Of a stretch of 64,000 nucleotides of DNA, positions 34,621 to 44,540 are shown one piece after another; within the stretch, counting starts at the first letter, position 1, and each line of letters opens with the position of its first letter. The stretch comes from Mesorhizobium sp. GTDB lineage: Bacteria; Pseudomonadota; Alphaproteobacteria; Rhizobiales; Rhizobiaceae. The notes under the pieces were generated by a model that did no database searches, was not told the origin of the DNA, and worked only from the letters and a program-made list of their open reading frames with translations. The DNA is taken from assembly GCA_004017535.1 (NCBI GenBank), contig SAJS01000011.1, forward strand, positions 62,001 to 126,000, in the 5' to 3' direction. A program made the position numbers and the translations under genes.

Positions 34621-35277
34621 TCAAGCGAGGCGCCAGACGGTGGTGCGCTTGACCTCGGCATCCTCCAGCACTCGCGTCACAGGTACCTGGTAGACGGCAA
34701 GCGATTGCAGCCCGGTCCTGGGGAGGTAGGCGCGGCCGGGATCGCCGACGAGGATCTCGGCGCCGCGCGCCTTCAGGCTTGTGAACCAGGGCAGCAACCT
34801 GTCGGCGAAAGCCTTGTCGTAGAAGACGTCGCCGGCAAGCACGACGTCCCAGCCATCGTCGGTGCCGACGCAATCTGTGCCGAGGAATTCCGCTACAACC
34901 CTGTTGGATTCGAGGTTAAGCGCGATCGCGGTCTCGCAAAACGGATCGATGTCGGCGGCGATCACCTGCTTCGCGCCTGCTTTCATCGCGGCGATGGCGA
35001 CGAGGCCCGACCCGGAGGCGAAGTCGAGCACGCGTCTGCCGCGCACCGTCCCCGGATTGTCGAGCACATAGCGGGCGAGCCCCTGGCCGCCGGACCAGGC
35101 GAAGGCCCAGAAGGGGGGCGGCAGGCCGATCTCGGCCAGCTCCTCCTCGGTGCGCAGCCAAAGATCATGCGCCTCGTCGGCGAGGTGCAAAAGCACTTCC
35201 GGCACATGCGGCGGCGCCATCAGCGCCGTGTTGTCGAGGATGAACTTCTTCGCGCTTTTCGGCGTGAGCTTGGTCAC
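34621..35277 (-). CDS. SAM-dependent methyltransferase (Methyltransf_16 / NNMT-like)
   Basis: A 218-residue methyltransferase with the SAM motif VLDFASGSGLVAIAA, an acidic loop DIDPFCETAIALN, and the DVVLAGDVFYD strand. The pre-motif PPPFWAFAWSGGQGLARYVL is typical of the group that methylates protein lysines or small amines. The start is a GTG overlapping the stop of the EVE-domain gene (GTGA), so the two are translationally coupled. The substrate is unknown. Confidence 0.82.
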   Translation of the reverse strand: MTKLTPKSAKKFILDNTALMAPPHVPEVLLHLADEAHDLWLRTEEELAEIGLPPPFWAFAWSGGQGLARYVLDNPGTVRGRRVLDFASGSGLVAIAAMKAGAKQVIAADIDPFCETAIALNLESNRVVAEFLGTDCVGTDDGWDVVLAGDVFYDKAFADRLLPWFTSLKARGAEILVGDPGRAYLPRTGLQSLAVYQVPVTRVLEDAEVKRTTVWRLA

Positions 35278-35699
35278 GGCGCCGGGTTGAGATCGGCCAT
35301 GCGGCAGACCTCTTCCCATTCGGCCGGCGTCACCGGCTGCACGGAAAGCCGGCCGAGCCGTACCAGCGCCATCTCGGCCAATTTCGGGTTGGCCTTGACC
35401 TGTTCCAGGGTTACCGGCTTCGGCACGTCCTTGAAGGCGCGGATGTCGACGCATTCCCAGCGCGGATCGTCGGTCGTCGTATCGGGATGCGCCGGCGCGC
35501 AGACCTCGGCGATGCCGACGATGTCGAGCCCCTCATTGGAATGATAGAAGAAGCCGAGATCGCCGATCTGCATCGCCTTCATATTGTTGCGGGCGGCGTA
35601 GTTGCGCACGCCGTCCCACTGGGTGCCGGCCTTGCCCTTGGCCTTCAGCGCCTCGAAGGAAAAGACCGAGGGTTCGGACTTGAACAGCCAGTAGTTCAT
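35274..35699 (-). CDS. EVE-domain protein
   Basis: A 141-residue single EVE domain (PUA-like fold) starting MNYWLFKSEPSVFSFEAL and containing WDGVRNYAARNNMKAMQIGD and GIAEVC. EVE domains bind modified bases in RNA or DNA. It is coupled to the methyltransferase gene downstream. The pairing is suggestive, but the family's housekeeping function is not established. Confidence 0.92.
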   Translation of the reverse strand: MNYWLFKSEPSVFSFEALKAKGKAGTQWDGVRNYAARNNMKAMQIGDLGFFYHSNEGLDIVGIAEVCAPAHPDTTTDDPRWECVDIRAFKDVPKPVTLEQVKANPKLAEMALVRLGRLSVQPVTPAEWEEVCRMADLNPAP

Positions 35700-35787
35700 A
35701 TCGCTTGTCCCATCGCTTTGCCGCCACGCATGGCGTTGCCGTCTATGCTTACTCTCTCGCCGTCATTGCGGCGAGAACCGCGAACGA

Positions 35788-36084
35788 TCAGGCGCCGGCG
35801 GGTTTCTGGAAGACCCAGTTCCAAGGACGGATCTGGACGCTTTCGAACAGGCCGGCCTTGGCGTAGGGGTCGGCGGCGGCGAGCGCTTGCGCACCGGCCA
35901 TGTCCGGCGCCTCGATCATCACCAGGCTGCCGTCCGGCTTGCCGTCGGCGTCGAGGAAAGGACCTGCGAAGGCAAGCTTGCCTTCAGCGATCAGCCCTTC
36001 CAGGAACGCCGCATGCGCCGGCCGCGTGTCGACCCGCAGTTGCAGGCTGCCGGGCTTGTCCTTGCAAATCAACGCGAACAGCAT
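35788..36084 (-). CDS. YciI-family protein
   Basis: A 98-residue protein of the YciI fold, with the conserved N-terminus MLFALICKDKPGSLQLRVD, the AHAAFLEGL His segment and the AAADPYAKAGLFESVQIRPW ending. Members are small ferredoxin-like proteins, possibly enzymes using a His-Asp pair; the function is unknown. It lies 17 bp downstream of gpsA on the same strand and is probably in its operon. Confidence 0.9.
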   Translation of the reverse strand: MLFALICKDKPGSLQLRVDTRPAHAAFLEGLIAEGKLAFAGPFLDADGKPDGSLVMIEAPDMAGAQALAAADPYAKAGLFESVQIRPWNWVFQKPAGA

Positions 36085-36101
36085 TTTTCAACTCCGATGG
36101 T

Positions 36102-37121
36102 TCAGATGTCGGTTTCGGTCTTGAGCGGGCGTGTCATCAGCGCGGTCACGGCCTTGCCGATGGTGATCTTGCCGTCGAGGATGGCGGCGACGGCCGAGAT
36201 GATCGGCGCCTCGATGCCGCGCTCGGCGGCGATACGGGCGGCAATGCCCGCCGTCGGCACGCCTTCGGCAAGCGGCAGGCCGGCAAGCGGCTTGCCCTGG
36301 CCGAGCGCCAGGCCATAGGCGAAATTGCGCGACTGCGCCGAGGAACAGCTAAGCAAAAGGTCGCCAAGGCCGGAAAGCCCCATCAGCGTCTCGGGCTTCG
36401 CCCCGAAAGCGGCGCCGATGCGGCGCAGTTCGACGAAGCCGCGCGTCACCATGGCGGCCTGGGCGCTGGCGCCGAGGCCCGCGCCGGTGACAGCGCCCGC
36501 GGCAATGGCAAAGACGTTCTTCAGCGCGCCGCCGATCTCGACACCGATCAGGTCGTCGCTCGAATAGCAGCGCAAGTTCTCCGCCGAGAAGCGGGCGGCA
36601 AGCTCGGCCGCCAGTTCCGCCTCGCGGGCCGCGACCACGACCGCCGTCGGCAGACCGCGCGCGACATCGCTGGCGAAGCTCGGACCAGAAAGCGCCGCGA
36701 CCGGATTTTTGGGCAGGCATTCCTCCACGATCGTCGAGAGCAGCGCGCCAGTGTCGCGCTCGATGCCCTTGGCGCAGAGTACCAGCGGCGCGCCCGCAGG
36801 AACGTGATTTTTGGCTTGGGCCAGAACGGCGCGCAGCGACTGCGCCGGCGTCACGGCGAGCACGCAGTCGGCATTGTCGAGCGCAGCCGCCATATCGCTG
36901 GTCGCCGCGATGCCGGGCGCGATGCTGATGCCGGGCAAATAGCGCGGATTCTCGCCGCGGGCGATGGCGGAGACGGTCTCAGTGTCGCGCGCATAGAGGC
37001 GCACATCATGGCCGGCGCGCAGCATGGCAAGGGCCAGCGCCGTGCCCCAGGCGCCGCCGCCCAGCACCGCGACGCGCCAGCCGCTGCCGGATTTCCTGCC
37101 GCTCGTTCCCTTGGCGCTCAT
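36102..37121 (-). CDS. gpsA: Glycerol-3-phosphate dehydrogenase [NAD(P)+]
   Basis: A 339-residue enzyme that reduces dihydroxyacetone phosphate to sn-glycerol-3-phosphate for phospholipid synthesis. The NAD-binding site is [14 protein letters not shown], the catalytic Lys lies in [13 protein letters not shown], and [12 protein letters not shown] is a family signature. Its ATG overlaps the tsaD stop by 4 bases (ATGA). The tsaD-gpsA-yciI order is conserved in many Rhizobiales. Confidence 0.96.
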   Translation of the reverse strand: MSAKGTSGRKSGSGWRVAVLGGGAWGTALALAMLRAGHDVRLYARDTETVSAIARGENPRYLPGISIAPGIAATSDMAAALDNADCVLAVTPAQSLRAVLAQAKNHVPAGAPLVLCAKGIERDTGALLSTIVEECLPKNPVAALSGPSFASDVARGLPTAVVVAAREAELAAELAARFSAENLRCYSSDDLIGVEIGGALKNVFAIAAGAVTGAGLGASAQAAMVTRGFVELRRIGAAFGAKPETLMGLSGLGDLLLSCSSAQSRNFAYGLALGQGKPLAGLPLAEGVPTAGIAARIAAERGIEAPIISAVAAILDGKITIGKAVTALMTRPLKTETDI

Positions 37122-38206
37122 GCCTTGGCCCCACGCCGGCCCGAGCCGACCATGGGCGTCGAAACGCTGTCGAGCGGCCAGCGCGAACGCGGCACGAAGT
37201 CGGCGCTGTTCTCGTCGGCGATGCCGGCGCGCAGGCGTTCGATGCCGGCCCAGGCGATCATCGCCGCATTGTCGGTGCACAGTTTCTGCGGCGGCGCGAC
37301 AAAGGCGAAGCCGGCTTGCGCGCAAAGCGCTTCGAGCGTCGCCTTGATGGTGCGGTTGGCCGCGACGCCGCCGGCGACGACCAGCGCCGGCTTTGCCTGA
37401 TCGGGAAATTCCTGGCGGAAGCGGGCAAGGGCGCGGCCGACACGGTCGCCCAGCGCGTCGGCCACCGCCGCCTGGAAGGAAGCGCATATATCGGCGACGT
37501 CCTGGTCGCTCAGCGGCGCGATCGCGGTCGCTGCCTGGCGCACCGCCGTCTTCAGGCCGGAGAAGGAGAAATCCGGCTGCGCCGAGCCTTTCATCGGGCG
37601 CGGGAAGGCGAAGCGGCCGGCGTCGCCTGTCGCCGCCGCCTTCTCGACATTCGGGCCGCCGGGATAGGGCAGGCCGAGCATCTTGGCCGTCTTGTCGAAG
37701 GCCTCGCCGAGCGCATCGTCGATGGTGGTCGCCCAGCGCTGGTAGTCGCCGACGCCGCGCACCGCGACGATCTGGGTGTGGCCGCCGGAGACGAGCAGCA
37801 GCAGGTAGGGGAAGTCGAGACCGTCGGTCAGCCGCGCGGTCAGCGCGTGGCCCTCGAGGTGGTTGATGGCGATCAGCGGCTTGTTCGCGGCGGCGGCGAT
37901 CGCCTTCGCAGTCATAAGGCCGACGATCAGCCCGCCGACAAGGCCGGGACCGGCGGTGGCGGCGATGGCGTCGACCTCGTCCAGCGAGACGGACGAGTCA
38001 GCGAGCGCCGCCTCGACGATGCCGTCCAGCGCCTCGACATGGGCACGCGCGGCGATCTCCGGCACGACGCCGCCGAAGGCCGCATGCTCCTCGATCTGGC
38101 TCAACACCACGTTGGACAGGATTTCGGGCGCGGCGCCGCCGTCCAGCGCCACAACGCTGGCCGCCGTCTCGTCGCAGCTCGTCTCAATGCCCAGAACGCG
38201 GATCAA
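37118..38206 (-). CDS. tsaD: tRNA N6-threonylcarbamoyladenosine synthase subunit TsaD
   Basis: A 362-residue ASKHA-fold protein that, with TsaB and TsaE, adds threonylcarbamoyl to A37 of ANN-decoding tRNAs. Key motifs are [14 protein letters not shown], the metal-binding [23 protein letters not shown] and [12 protein letters not shown]. The start is a TTG (TTG ATC CGC GTT, giving [13 protein letters not shown]); the frame continues further upstream but would run into hemC. It is divergent from hemC. Confidence 0.95.
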   Translation of the reverse strand: MIRVLGIETSCDETAASVVALDGGAAPEILSNVVLSQIEEHAAFGGVVPEIAARAHVEALDGIVEAALADSSVSLDEVDAIAATAGPGLVGGLIVGLMTAKAIAAAANKPLIAINHLEGHALTARLTDGLDFPYLLLLVSGGHTQIVAVRGVGDYQRWATTIDDALGEAFDKTAKMLGLPYPGGPNVEKAAATGDAGRFAFPRPMKGSAQPDFSFSGLKTAVRQAATAIAPLSDQDVADICASFQAAVADALGDRVGRALARFRQEFPDQAKPALVVAGGVAANRTIKATLEALCAQAGFAFVAPPQKLCTDNAAMIAWAGIERLRAGIADENSADFVPRSRWPLDSVSTPMVGSGRRGAKA

Positions 38207-38304
38207 TTGGTCGCTAGCCTCAAAGATTGTATCACCGGCTTTTCCTAGATAGGACAAAGCCCGGCAAGGTCTCGCTTGCCGGGGGTTATCACGGACCGCG
38301 CGCC

Positions 38305-39228
38305 ATGCAAACTTTGAAAATCGGAACACGCGGAAGCCCGTTGGCGCTGGCCCAGGCGCATGAGACGCGGGCGCGGCTGATGCAGGCGCATGGGCTGCCC
38401 GAGCACGCGTTCGAGGTAGTGCCGATCTCGACCAGCGGCGACCGCATCCAGGATCGGCCGCTTTCGGAAGCCGGCGGCAAGGGCCTGTTCACCAAGGAAA
38501 TCGAGGAAGCGCTGCTCGACGGGCGCATCGACATCGCCGTGCATTCATCGAAGGACATGCCGACGGTGCTGCCCGACGGGCTGGAGCTTGTCACGTTCCT
38601 GCCGCGCGAGGACGCGCGCGACGCTTTCATCGGCAAGCGGGTGAAGCGGATCGCCGACCTGCCGCATGGCGCGGTGGTCGGTTCGTCGTCGTTGCGGCGC
38701 CAGGCGCTGCTTCGCCGCATGCGGCCGGATTTCGAGGTGGTGATCTTCCGCGGCAATGTGCAGACGAGGCTGCGCAAGCTGGACGAAGGCGTCGCCGAGG
38801 GCACGATCCTGGCCTATGCCGGGCTGAAGCGGCTCGGGCTCGAACATGTCGTCACCGACCTGATGTCGCTCGAGGATTTTCCGCCGGCGCCGGGGCAAGG
38901 CGCGATCGGCATCGAAACCCGTGTCGGCGACCGCGACGTCGAAAAAATGCTGGCGGCGATCCATCACGTGCCGACCGGCCAGGCGCTCGCCTGCGAGCGC
39001 GCCTTCCTCGCCGCGCTCGACGGCTCCTGCCGCACGCCGATCGCCGGCCATGCGACAGTCGCAGGCGAAAAACTGTCCTTCGCCGGGCTGATCATCTCGC
39101 CCGACGGCTCGCAATCGCATGAGGTCCGGCTGGAAGGCGAGGCCGCGGACGCGGCGGAGATCGGGCTCGACGCCGCGCGCACTGTCCGCGCCAGGGCGGG
39201 CGCTGAATTCTTCGACAGCTGGGCCTGA
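38305..39228 (+). CDS. hemC: Porphobilinogen deaminase
   Basis: A 307-residue enzyme that polymerises four porphobilinogens into hydroxymethylbilane. Motifs: [13 protein letters not shown], the catalytic Asp region [19 protein letters not shown], and the dipyrromethane-cofactor Cys in [13 protein letters not shown]. The ATG at 38305 matches the family start. It heads the haem gene run and is followed by hemD one base later. Confidence 0.97.
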   Translation: MQTLKIGTRGSPLALAQAHETRARLMQAHGLPEHAFEVVPISTSGDRIQDRPLSEAGGKGLFTKEIEEALLDGRIDIAVHSSKDMPTVLPDGLELVTFLPREDARDAFIGKRVKRIADLPHGAVVGSSSLRRQALLRRMRPDFEVVIFRGNVQTRLRKLDEGVAEGTILAYAGLKRLGLEHVVTDLMSLEDFPPAPGQGAIGIETRVGDRDVEKMLAAIHHVPTGQALACERAFLAALDGSCRTPIAGHATVAGEKLSFAGLIISPDGSQSHEVRLEGEAADAAEIGLDAARTVRARAGAEFFDSWA

Positions 39229-39229
39229 C

Positions 39230-39943
39230 ATGGTCCGCGTCCTGGTGACGAGGCCGGAGCCCGGCGCGTCGCGCACGGCACGACGCCTGGAAGCCCTGGG
39301 ATTTCAGCCTGTCCTGCTGCCGCTGACCGAGACGAGGGCATTGCCGGTCAAGTCGGCCATCGGCGCCGATGCCGTCGCGGTTGCGGTCACCAGCGCCAAT
39401 GCGGTGCGCCATGCGCCAAAGGCGCTGGTCGCGTTGCTTGCGGGCCTGCCATGCCACGCGGTTGGCAAACGGACGGCCGAAGCCTGCCGCGACGCAGGAT
39501 TTTTGGCCGTCACCGAAGGTCGGGGCGATGCCGAGGCGCTGGCCGACGCCACCGCCGGCGGCCTTGCAGGCAAGGCAATCGTCTATCTGTGCGGCCGCGT
39601 CCGCTTTCCGGTGTTCGAGCAACGGCTGGCAGTGGCTGGCGTGCATGTCCAGCCGATCGAAACCTACGACACGATAGCCATCGACTATGGCGATGCCGAT
39701 GTGGTCGCCGGCCTGTCGGGCCAGCCGGTCGAGGCCGCGCTGCTTTACTCAGCCAAGGCCAGCTTAGGGCTGGTCGGCCTGATGGCGCGGCCGACGCTAC
39801 GGCATCTCTTTGAAAAAACGCAATTCCTGGCGCTCGCGACGCGCGTCGCCCGGCCGATGGAAGGGATTGCCGGCAGCAGGGTCCGCGTCGCATCCCAGCC
39901 TGAGGAAGACGCGTTGCTCGCGCTTTTGTCGCAACCGCGCTAG
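39230..39943 (+). CDS. hemD: Uroporphyrinogen-III synthase
   Basis: A 237-residue enzyme that closes and inverts ring D of hydroxymethylbilane. Sequence conservation is low in this family, but VLVTRPEPGASRTARRLEAL, the VTSANAVRHA segment, GKRTAEACRDAGF and YDTIAID are recognisable, and it directly follows hemC. It ends just before a perfect hairpin and a composite repeat. Confidence 0.9.
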   Translation: MVRVLVTRPEPGASRTARRLEALGFQPVLLPLTETRALPVKSAIGADAVAVAVTSANAVRHAPKALVALLAGLPCHAVGKRTAEACRDAGFLAVTEGRGDAEALADATAGGLAGKAIVYLCGRVRFPVFEQRLAVAGVHVQPIETYDTIAIDYGDADVVAGLSGQPVEAALLYSAKASLGLVGLMARPTLRHLFEKTQFLALATRVARPMEGIAGSRVRVASQPEEDALLALLSQPR

Positions 39944-40043
39944 GGCATTTCACCGTTTCACGGAAACGGTGAAATGCCCTAGCTCTTTGTTTTTACGCAA
40001 TTCCGGACGGAAAACCGCTCACACTTTTCCTGGAATTGCTCTA
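39942..40043. repeat. Composite palindromic repeat: simple hairpin plus bulged GCAATTCC element
   Basis: An 18-bp perfect stem (39942-39959 with 39963-39980) and 3-nt loop is followed by a T-rich spacer (CTCTTTGTTTTTAC). A bulged palindrome at 39997-40039 comes next: arm GCAATTCC, bulge GGAC, stem GGAAAA, loop CCGCTCACAC, stem TTTTCC, then GGAATTGC. CTAG flanks the composite at both ends. The hairpin plus T-run begins at the hemD stop and may terminate hemCD transcription. Confidence 0.82.
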
Positions 40044-40149
40044 GGCCGCGTCATCACACCGCCCCTTTTCACCGCTTGGTGATGTGCTAGAGCATCCTGA
40101 CGCTCTGGACCCTTCGATCCATCCCCAAGCCATTTTGCGGAGCCCAAGC

Positions 40150-41619
40150 ATGGTCAAGACGCCGAAGATGCGACATTCGAAGACCCGGCGCGAGCCGGTG
40201 ACCATCGAACTCGAGCCCGGCGCCGTCTCGCGAATCACCGACGAGGATGCCGCGAAGGCCAAGGCCGCGCAGACCGACGAGGCGAAGGCGGAAGAGGCCG
40301 CGGCCGCGTCGCAGCCGGATGCGCCGGAAGAGCCGATGCATGCCGAGCAGGCCGACATCGAGCCGTGGGAGCATAGCGATCCCGCGCAGGCGACGTCCGA
40401 TAAGCCCGAAGCCGGCAAGGACGAGCCGGACGCGCCGTATCCCGGCGGCTCCGATGCCCCGAAGAGCCAGCCCAAGGGCTTCGACTACAATTTTGAGGAC
40501 GCATCCACTGGCGCCGCCGGCCCCTCGGCATCGAAGGCAGGCGAAACGCGAAGCGACACGAGGAGCGAGGATCGCGCGCCGCAGCCGCCGCGCAGAACCG
40601 GCGTCAACGCAATCGCCGCGGGCGTCGTCGGCGGCGTGATCGCGCTTGCCGGCGCCGGCCTGCTGCAGGCGGTCGGCCTGCTCGGCGCGCCAGGATCGGG
40701 CGGTGGATCGCTGGATGGCGTCAATGGCGAGATCGCGTCGCTGAAAAGCGAGATCGCGGCACTGAAGGAAAGCGGCGACAAGGGAGCCTCCGCCAAGGTC
40801 GACGACCTTTCTTCGGCGCTCGAGCAGGTCAGGACCGATGTGGCGGCGCTGAAATCCGCGGCCGGCCAAGGCGGCGACGGCGCGGCGCTCAAGGCGCTGG
40901 GCGACAAGGTCGGCCAGATCGAGACGGCCGTTGCCGAGCTGCAGAAGAACGGCAATACGGCGCCCGTCGACCTCGGTCCGCTCAACGAGAAGATCGCCGG
41001 CCTCGACGCTCTGGTGAAATCGACCGGCGACGCGGCCAAGGCCGAGGATGGCCGGGTGGCGGCGCTGGAGCAGTCCGTGTCGCAGCTTTCCAGCAAGGTC
41101 GAGGCGCAGGCCTCGCAGCCCAAGATCGCGCTGGCCATCGCCGCCTCGGCGCTGAAGTCGGCGCTCGACCGCGGCGCGCCCTTCGCGACCGAACTCGACA
41201 CCTTCGCGGCGATCGCGCCGGACGCGCCCGAGCTTGCGGCGCTGCGCTCCTATGCCGACAAGGGCGTGCCCACCCGCGCCACCATCGCTTCGGAGGCCGA
41301 TGCCGCCGCCAATGCCATGGTCGAGGCGGCAAAGCCGCTCGACCAGAATGCCGGCTTCTTCCAGAGCCTAGTGTCGAGCGCGGAATCGCTGGTGAAGGTG
41401 CGGCCGGTCGGCGCTGTGGAAGGCAAGGGCGCGCCGGAAACCGTCGCGCGCATGGAAGTGGCGGTCAACCAGGGCGACTACGCCAAGGCGCTCAGCGAGT
41501 ATGACACGCTGCCCGAAGCCGCGAAGGCGGCCGGCGCCGATTTTGCCGGCAAACTGAAGGCGCGGCTGGAGGTCGAAAAACAGCTGGAAGCGCTGATTGC
41601 CGGCGCGACGAAGGCGTGA
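40150..41619 (+). CDS. Mic60/mitofilin-like inner-membrane protein (COG4223)
   Basis: A 489-residue protein. The first 150 residues are acidic, Ala/Pro/Glu-rich and probably disordered. One transmembrane helix (AIAAGVVGGVIALAGAGLLQ, about 155-180) is followed by a long coiled coil (SLKSEIAALKESGDKG to about residue 345) and a C-terminal mitofilin-signature region (LDTFAAIAPDAPELAALRSY). Alphaproteobacterial Mic60 homologues are known to sit between hemD and hemY and can bend membranes into cristae-like folds. The gene context here matches that description exactly. Confidence 0.85.
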   Translation: MVKTPKMRHSKTRREPVTIELEPGAVSRITDEDAAKAKAAQTDEAKAEEAAAASQPDAPEEPMHAEQADIEPWEHSDPAQATSDKPEAGKDEPDAPYPGGSDAPKSQPKGFDYNFEDASTGAAGPSASKAGETRSDTRSEDRAPQPPRRTGVNAIAAGVVGGVIALAGAGLLQAVGLLGAPGSGGGSLDGVNGEIASLKSEIAALKESGDKGASAKVDDLSSALEQVRTDVAALKSAAGQGGDGAALKALGDKVGQIETAVAELQKNGNTAPVDLGPLNEKIAGLDALVKSTGDAAKAEDGRVAALEQSVSQLSSKVEAQASQPKIALAIAASALKSALDRGAPFATELDTFAAIAPDAPELAALRSYADKGVPTRATIASEADAAANAMVEAAKPLDQNAGFFQSLVSSAESLVKVRPVGAVEGKGAPETVARMEVAVNQGDYAKALSEYDTLPEAAKAAGADFAGKLKARLEVEKQLEALIAGATKA

Positions 41620-41629
41620 GGACGACAAG

Positions 41630-43204
41630 ATGATCCGCCTTCTCGCCTTCCTCGCCGTCGTCTTCGCGCTGGGGCTGGGCTTTGCCTGGCTCGCCGACCG
41701 TCCGGGCGAGATGCTCGTAACCTTCAACGGCTACCAGTACCAGGTCACGCTGATGGTGGCGGCGGTGGCGATCGTTGCCGTCGTCGCCGCGGTGATGATC
41801 GTCTGGTGGCTGATCAAGTCGCTGTGGAACAGCCCTTACACGATCTCGCGCTACTTCCGCGTGCGCCGGCGTGACCGAGGCTATCAGGCGCTGTCGACCG
41901 GCATGATCGCCGCCGGCGCCGGCGACGGCGCGCTGGCGCGCAAGAAAACCAAGGAAGCGGCGAAGCTGATCAGCTCCGACCAGGAGCCGTTGATCAACCT
42001 GCTCGACGCGCAGGCCTCGCTGCTCGAAGGCGACCATGCAGGCGCGCGGGAAAAGTTCGAGCGGATGCTCGACGATCCCGAGATGCGGCTGCTCGGCCTG
42101 CGCGGGCTTTATCTGGAGGCCGAGCGGCTCGGCGACCGCAACGCCGCGCGCCACTATGCCGGCCGCGCGGCGGCGGTGGCGCCGCAGCTCGCCTGGGCGG
42201 CGGAATCGACGCTGGAGGAACTGACCGAACGCGGCGACTGGGATGGCGCGCTGAAGCTGGTCGAGGCGCAGAAATCGACCAGGCAGATCGAGCGCGACGC
42301 CGCCAACCGCCGTCGCGCCGTGCTGCTCACCGCCAAGGCGCAGGCGCTGGTCGACAGCGACCCGAACGCGGCCCGCACCGCGGCGCTCGAGGCCAACAAG
42401 CTGGCGCCTGATTTCGCGCCGGCCGCAGTGATCGCGGCCGATCTGGTTATCCGGCAAAACGACGTGCGCAAGGGCTCCAAGATCCTGGAAGCCGCCTGGA
42501 AGGCCGAGCCGCATCCCGACATTGCCGAGCTCTACACGCATGCGAGGCCGGGCGACGCCGTGCTCGACCGTCTCAACCGTGCGAAGAAGCTGCAGGAATT
42601 GAAGAGGAACCACGCCGAGTCGTCGATGGTCGTGGCGCGGGCGGCGCTCGACGCGCAGGATTTCGCCACGGCGCGGCGCGAGGCGGAGGCCGCGATCCGC
42701 ATGGATCGCCGCGAAGGCGCCTATCTGCTGCTCGCCGATATCGAGGAAGCCGAGACCGGCGACCATGGCAAGGTGCGGCAGTTGCTGTCCAAAGCCGTGC
42801 GCGCCCCCCGCGACCCGGCCTGGGTGGCGGACGGCGTCATCTCCGAGCGCTGGGCGCCGGTGTCGCCGGTCACCGGCAAGCTCGACGCCTTCACCTGGCG
42901 CGCGCCGATGGAGCGGCTCGGTCAGCTGATCGACAGCGAGACGGATGCCGCGGTGCCGGCGATCGCCGCCGCGCCTCCGGCCGAACCCGCTGAAAAGGCG
43001 ATCGACATTGTTGCGGACGCTCCGACCGAGAAGCAGGCGTCCGCGCCGTCGAACGGTGTCGAGAAGGAAGCGGCCGTTGCTGAAGCCGTCAGCGAGGCTG
43101 AAACCGCCGGGCGGGGTTTGGACCTGCCGCCTCTGCCGGACGACCCGGGTGTCGCGCCCGAAGAGGAAGCGGAAAAATCGCCGCGCCGGTTTCGTTTGTT
43201 CTGA
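41630..43204 (+). CDS. hemY: HemY-type membrane protein with TPR region
   Basis: A 524-residue protein with two N-terminal transmembrane helices (LLAFLAVVFALGLGFAWLA and LMVAAVAIVAVVAAVMIVWW) and the HemY_N motif RPGEMLVTFNGYQYQV. A periplasmic or cytoplasmic TPR-like helical region (residues about 100-420) and an acidic tail follow. This HemY is the gammaproteobacterial-type protein named for its place in haem operons; it is not the Bacillus protoporphyrinogen oxidase. It lies 10 bp after the Mic60 gene. Confidence 0.9.
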   Translation: MIRLLAFLAVVFALGLGFAWLADRPGEMLVTFNGYQYQVTLMVAAVAIVAVVAAVMIVWWLIKSLWNSPYTISRYFRVRRRDRGYQALSTGMIAAGAGDGALARKKTKEAAKLISSDQEPLINLLDAQASLLEGDHAGAREKFERMLDDPEMRLLGLRGLYLEAERLGDRNAARHYAGRAAAVAPQLAWAAESTLEELTERGDWDGALKLVEAQKSTRQIERDAANRRRAVLLTAKAQALVDSDPNAARTAALEANKLAPDFAPAAVIAADLVIRQNDVRKGSKILEAAWKAEPHPDIAELYTHARPGDAVLDRLNRAKKLQELKRNHAESSMVVARAALDAQDFATARREAEAAIRMDRREGAYLLLADIEEAETGDHGKVRQLLSKAVRAPRDPAWVADGVISERWAPVSPVTGKLDAFTWRAPMERLGQLIDSETDAAVPAIAAAPPAEPAEKAIDIVADAPTEKQASAPSNGVEKEAAVAEAVSEAETAGRGLDLPPLPDDPGVAPEEEAEKSPRRFRLF

Positions 43205-43237
43205 GGCTGGGTTTTGGCGGGCAAGGAAAAGCTGTCG

Positions 43238-43717
43238 ATGTTCGAGCGCGTATTGGCCTTCCTGAGGGATCTGCCGTCAGCCGGCGAGGCCAAGCCGAGC
43301 GCTGACGATCCGCGCGTCGCGGCTTCCGCGTTGCTCTACCATGTGATGAATGCCGACGGCGTGCGCCAGGATGTCGAATGGGAGCGGTTCAAGCAGATCC
43401 TGGCCGAGACCTATTCGGTGAGCGGCGAGGAGCTCGACGCGCTGGCGGCCGCAGGCGAGCGCGCCGACAATGAGGCGGTCGACCTCTACGCCTTCACCAG
43501 CGTCTTGAAGCGCGATCTCGACGCCGAGGGGCGCAAGGCCTTCATCGGCCTGATGTGGGAAATCGTCTATGCCGATGGCGAGCTTGACGAGCTGGAGGAT
43601 AACACCGTCTGGCGGGTCGCGGAACTCATCGGCGTCGAGCGCCGTGACCGCATCGAGGCGCGCCGCAAGGCGGCGGCGCAGGTGCCCGGCGCGCGGGGCA
43701 AGTCGAGCGACGAATAA
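43238..43717 (+). CDS. TerB-like (tellurite resistance) family protein
   Basis: A soluble, all-helical protein of about 159 residues. The conserved acidic segments SALLYHVMNADGVRQDVEWE and LMWEIVYADGELDELEDN mark the two TerB half-repeats, which bind metal in known members. ATG at 43238 (MFERVLAFLRDLP) is chosen because AAGGAA lies upstream; a TTG eight codons earlier is possible. It follows hemY closely and probably belongs to that operon. Confidence 0.85.
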   Translation: MFERVLAFLRDLPSAGEAKPSADDPRVAASALLYHVMNADGVRQDVEWERFKQILAETYSVSGEELDALAAAGERADNEAVDLYAFTSVLKRDLDAEGRKAFIGLMWEIVYADGELDELEDNTVWRVAELIGVERRDRIEARRKAAAQVPGARGKSSDE

Positions 43718-43735
43718 CGGGACCCATCGCCTTCC

Positions 43736-44452
43736 ATGCCACCCAGAGCGAGGCCGAGACCAAAGATCCTGATCGTGCTGCATCAGGAGACGTCGAGCCC
43801 CGGCCGCGTCGGCCATATGCTGGTGGAAGAAGGTTTCGATCTCGACATCCGCCGGCCGCCATTGGGGGACGAATTGCCCTGCACGCTGGACGATCATGCC
43901 GGCGCGGTGGTGTTCGGTGGGCCGATGAGCGCCAATGACGAGGACGAGTTCGTCCGCCGCGAGACCGACTGGCTGGAAATCCCGCTCAAGGAGAACCGCC
44001 CATTCCTCGGCATCTGCCTCGGCGCGCAGATGCTCGCCAACCATCTCGGCGGCAAGGTCGAGGGCCATGGCGAGGGGTTGGTCGAGATCGGCTGGTATCC
44101 GCTGAAGGCGACCGAGGCCGGCAAGAAATTGTTGCACTGGCCGGAGATGGTCTACCAGTTCCACCGCGAGGGCTTTTCACTGCCGAAGGAAGCGATGCTG
44201 CTGGCAACGGCGGAAACCTATCCCAACCAGGCCTTCCGCTATGGCGACAACGCCTGGGGCATCCAGTTTCACGGCGAGCTGACCCGGGTGATGATGCATC
44301 GCTGGGTGGTGCGCGGCGCGCATCGCTTCGAGCTCCCCGGCGCCCAGCCCGGCCGCGACCATCTCGGCGGCCGGCTGATCTGGGACATGCACCTCAAGCG
44401 CTGGCTGGGTGAGTTTCTGGGGATGATATTTGGTCGGCCGGCGGGGGGTTAG
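43736..44452 (+). CDS. Class I glutamine amidotransferase domain protein
   Basis: A 238-residue single-domain amidotransferase. The nucleophile Cys94 is in GICLGAQMLA, and the catalytic His-x-Glu is WGIQFHGE near residue 180. The family includes GMP-synthase-like enzymes that act on gamma-glutamyl compounds; with no synthetase partner encoded nearby, the role is unknown. It begins 18 bp after the TerB-like gene. Confidence 0.88.
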   Translation: MPPRARPRPKILIVLHQETSSPGRVGHMLVEEGFDLDIRRPPLGDELPCTLDDHAGAVVFGGPMSANDEDEFVRRETDWLEIPLKENRPFLGICLGAQMLANHLGGKVEGHGEGLVEIGWYPLKATEAGKKLLHWPEMVYQFHREGFSLPKEAMLLATAETYPNQAFRYGDNAWGIQFHGELTRVMMHRWVVRGAHRFELPGAQPGRDHLGGRLIWDMHLKRWLGEFLGMIFGRPAGG

Positions 44453-44540
44453 GGCCAAGGCCGATTTGCCATGAACGGCCGGCTTAACCCGAAGACAACT
44501 TATGCCGCATCTGCCGTTGCGATTGAGCAGGCGTTTATCG

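Noticed and set aside
35274-35699. EVE protein plus methyltransferase as a defence module
   Set aside because: EVE single-domain proteins of this size are widespread housekeeping genes in Proteobacteria. The neighbours are gpsA, tsaD and a YciI gene, with no nuclease or helicase.
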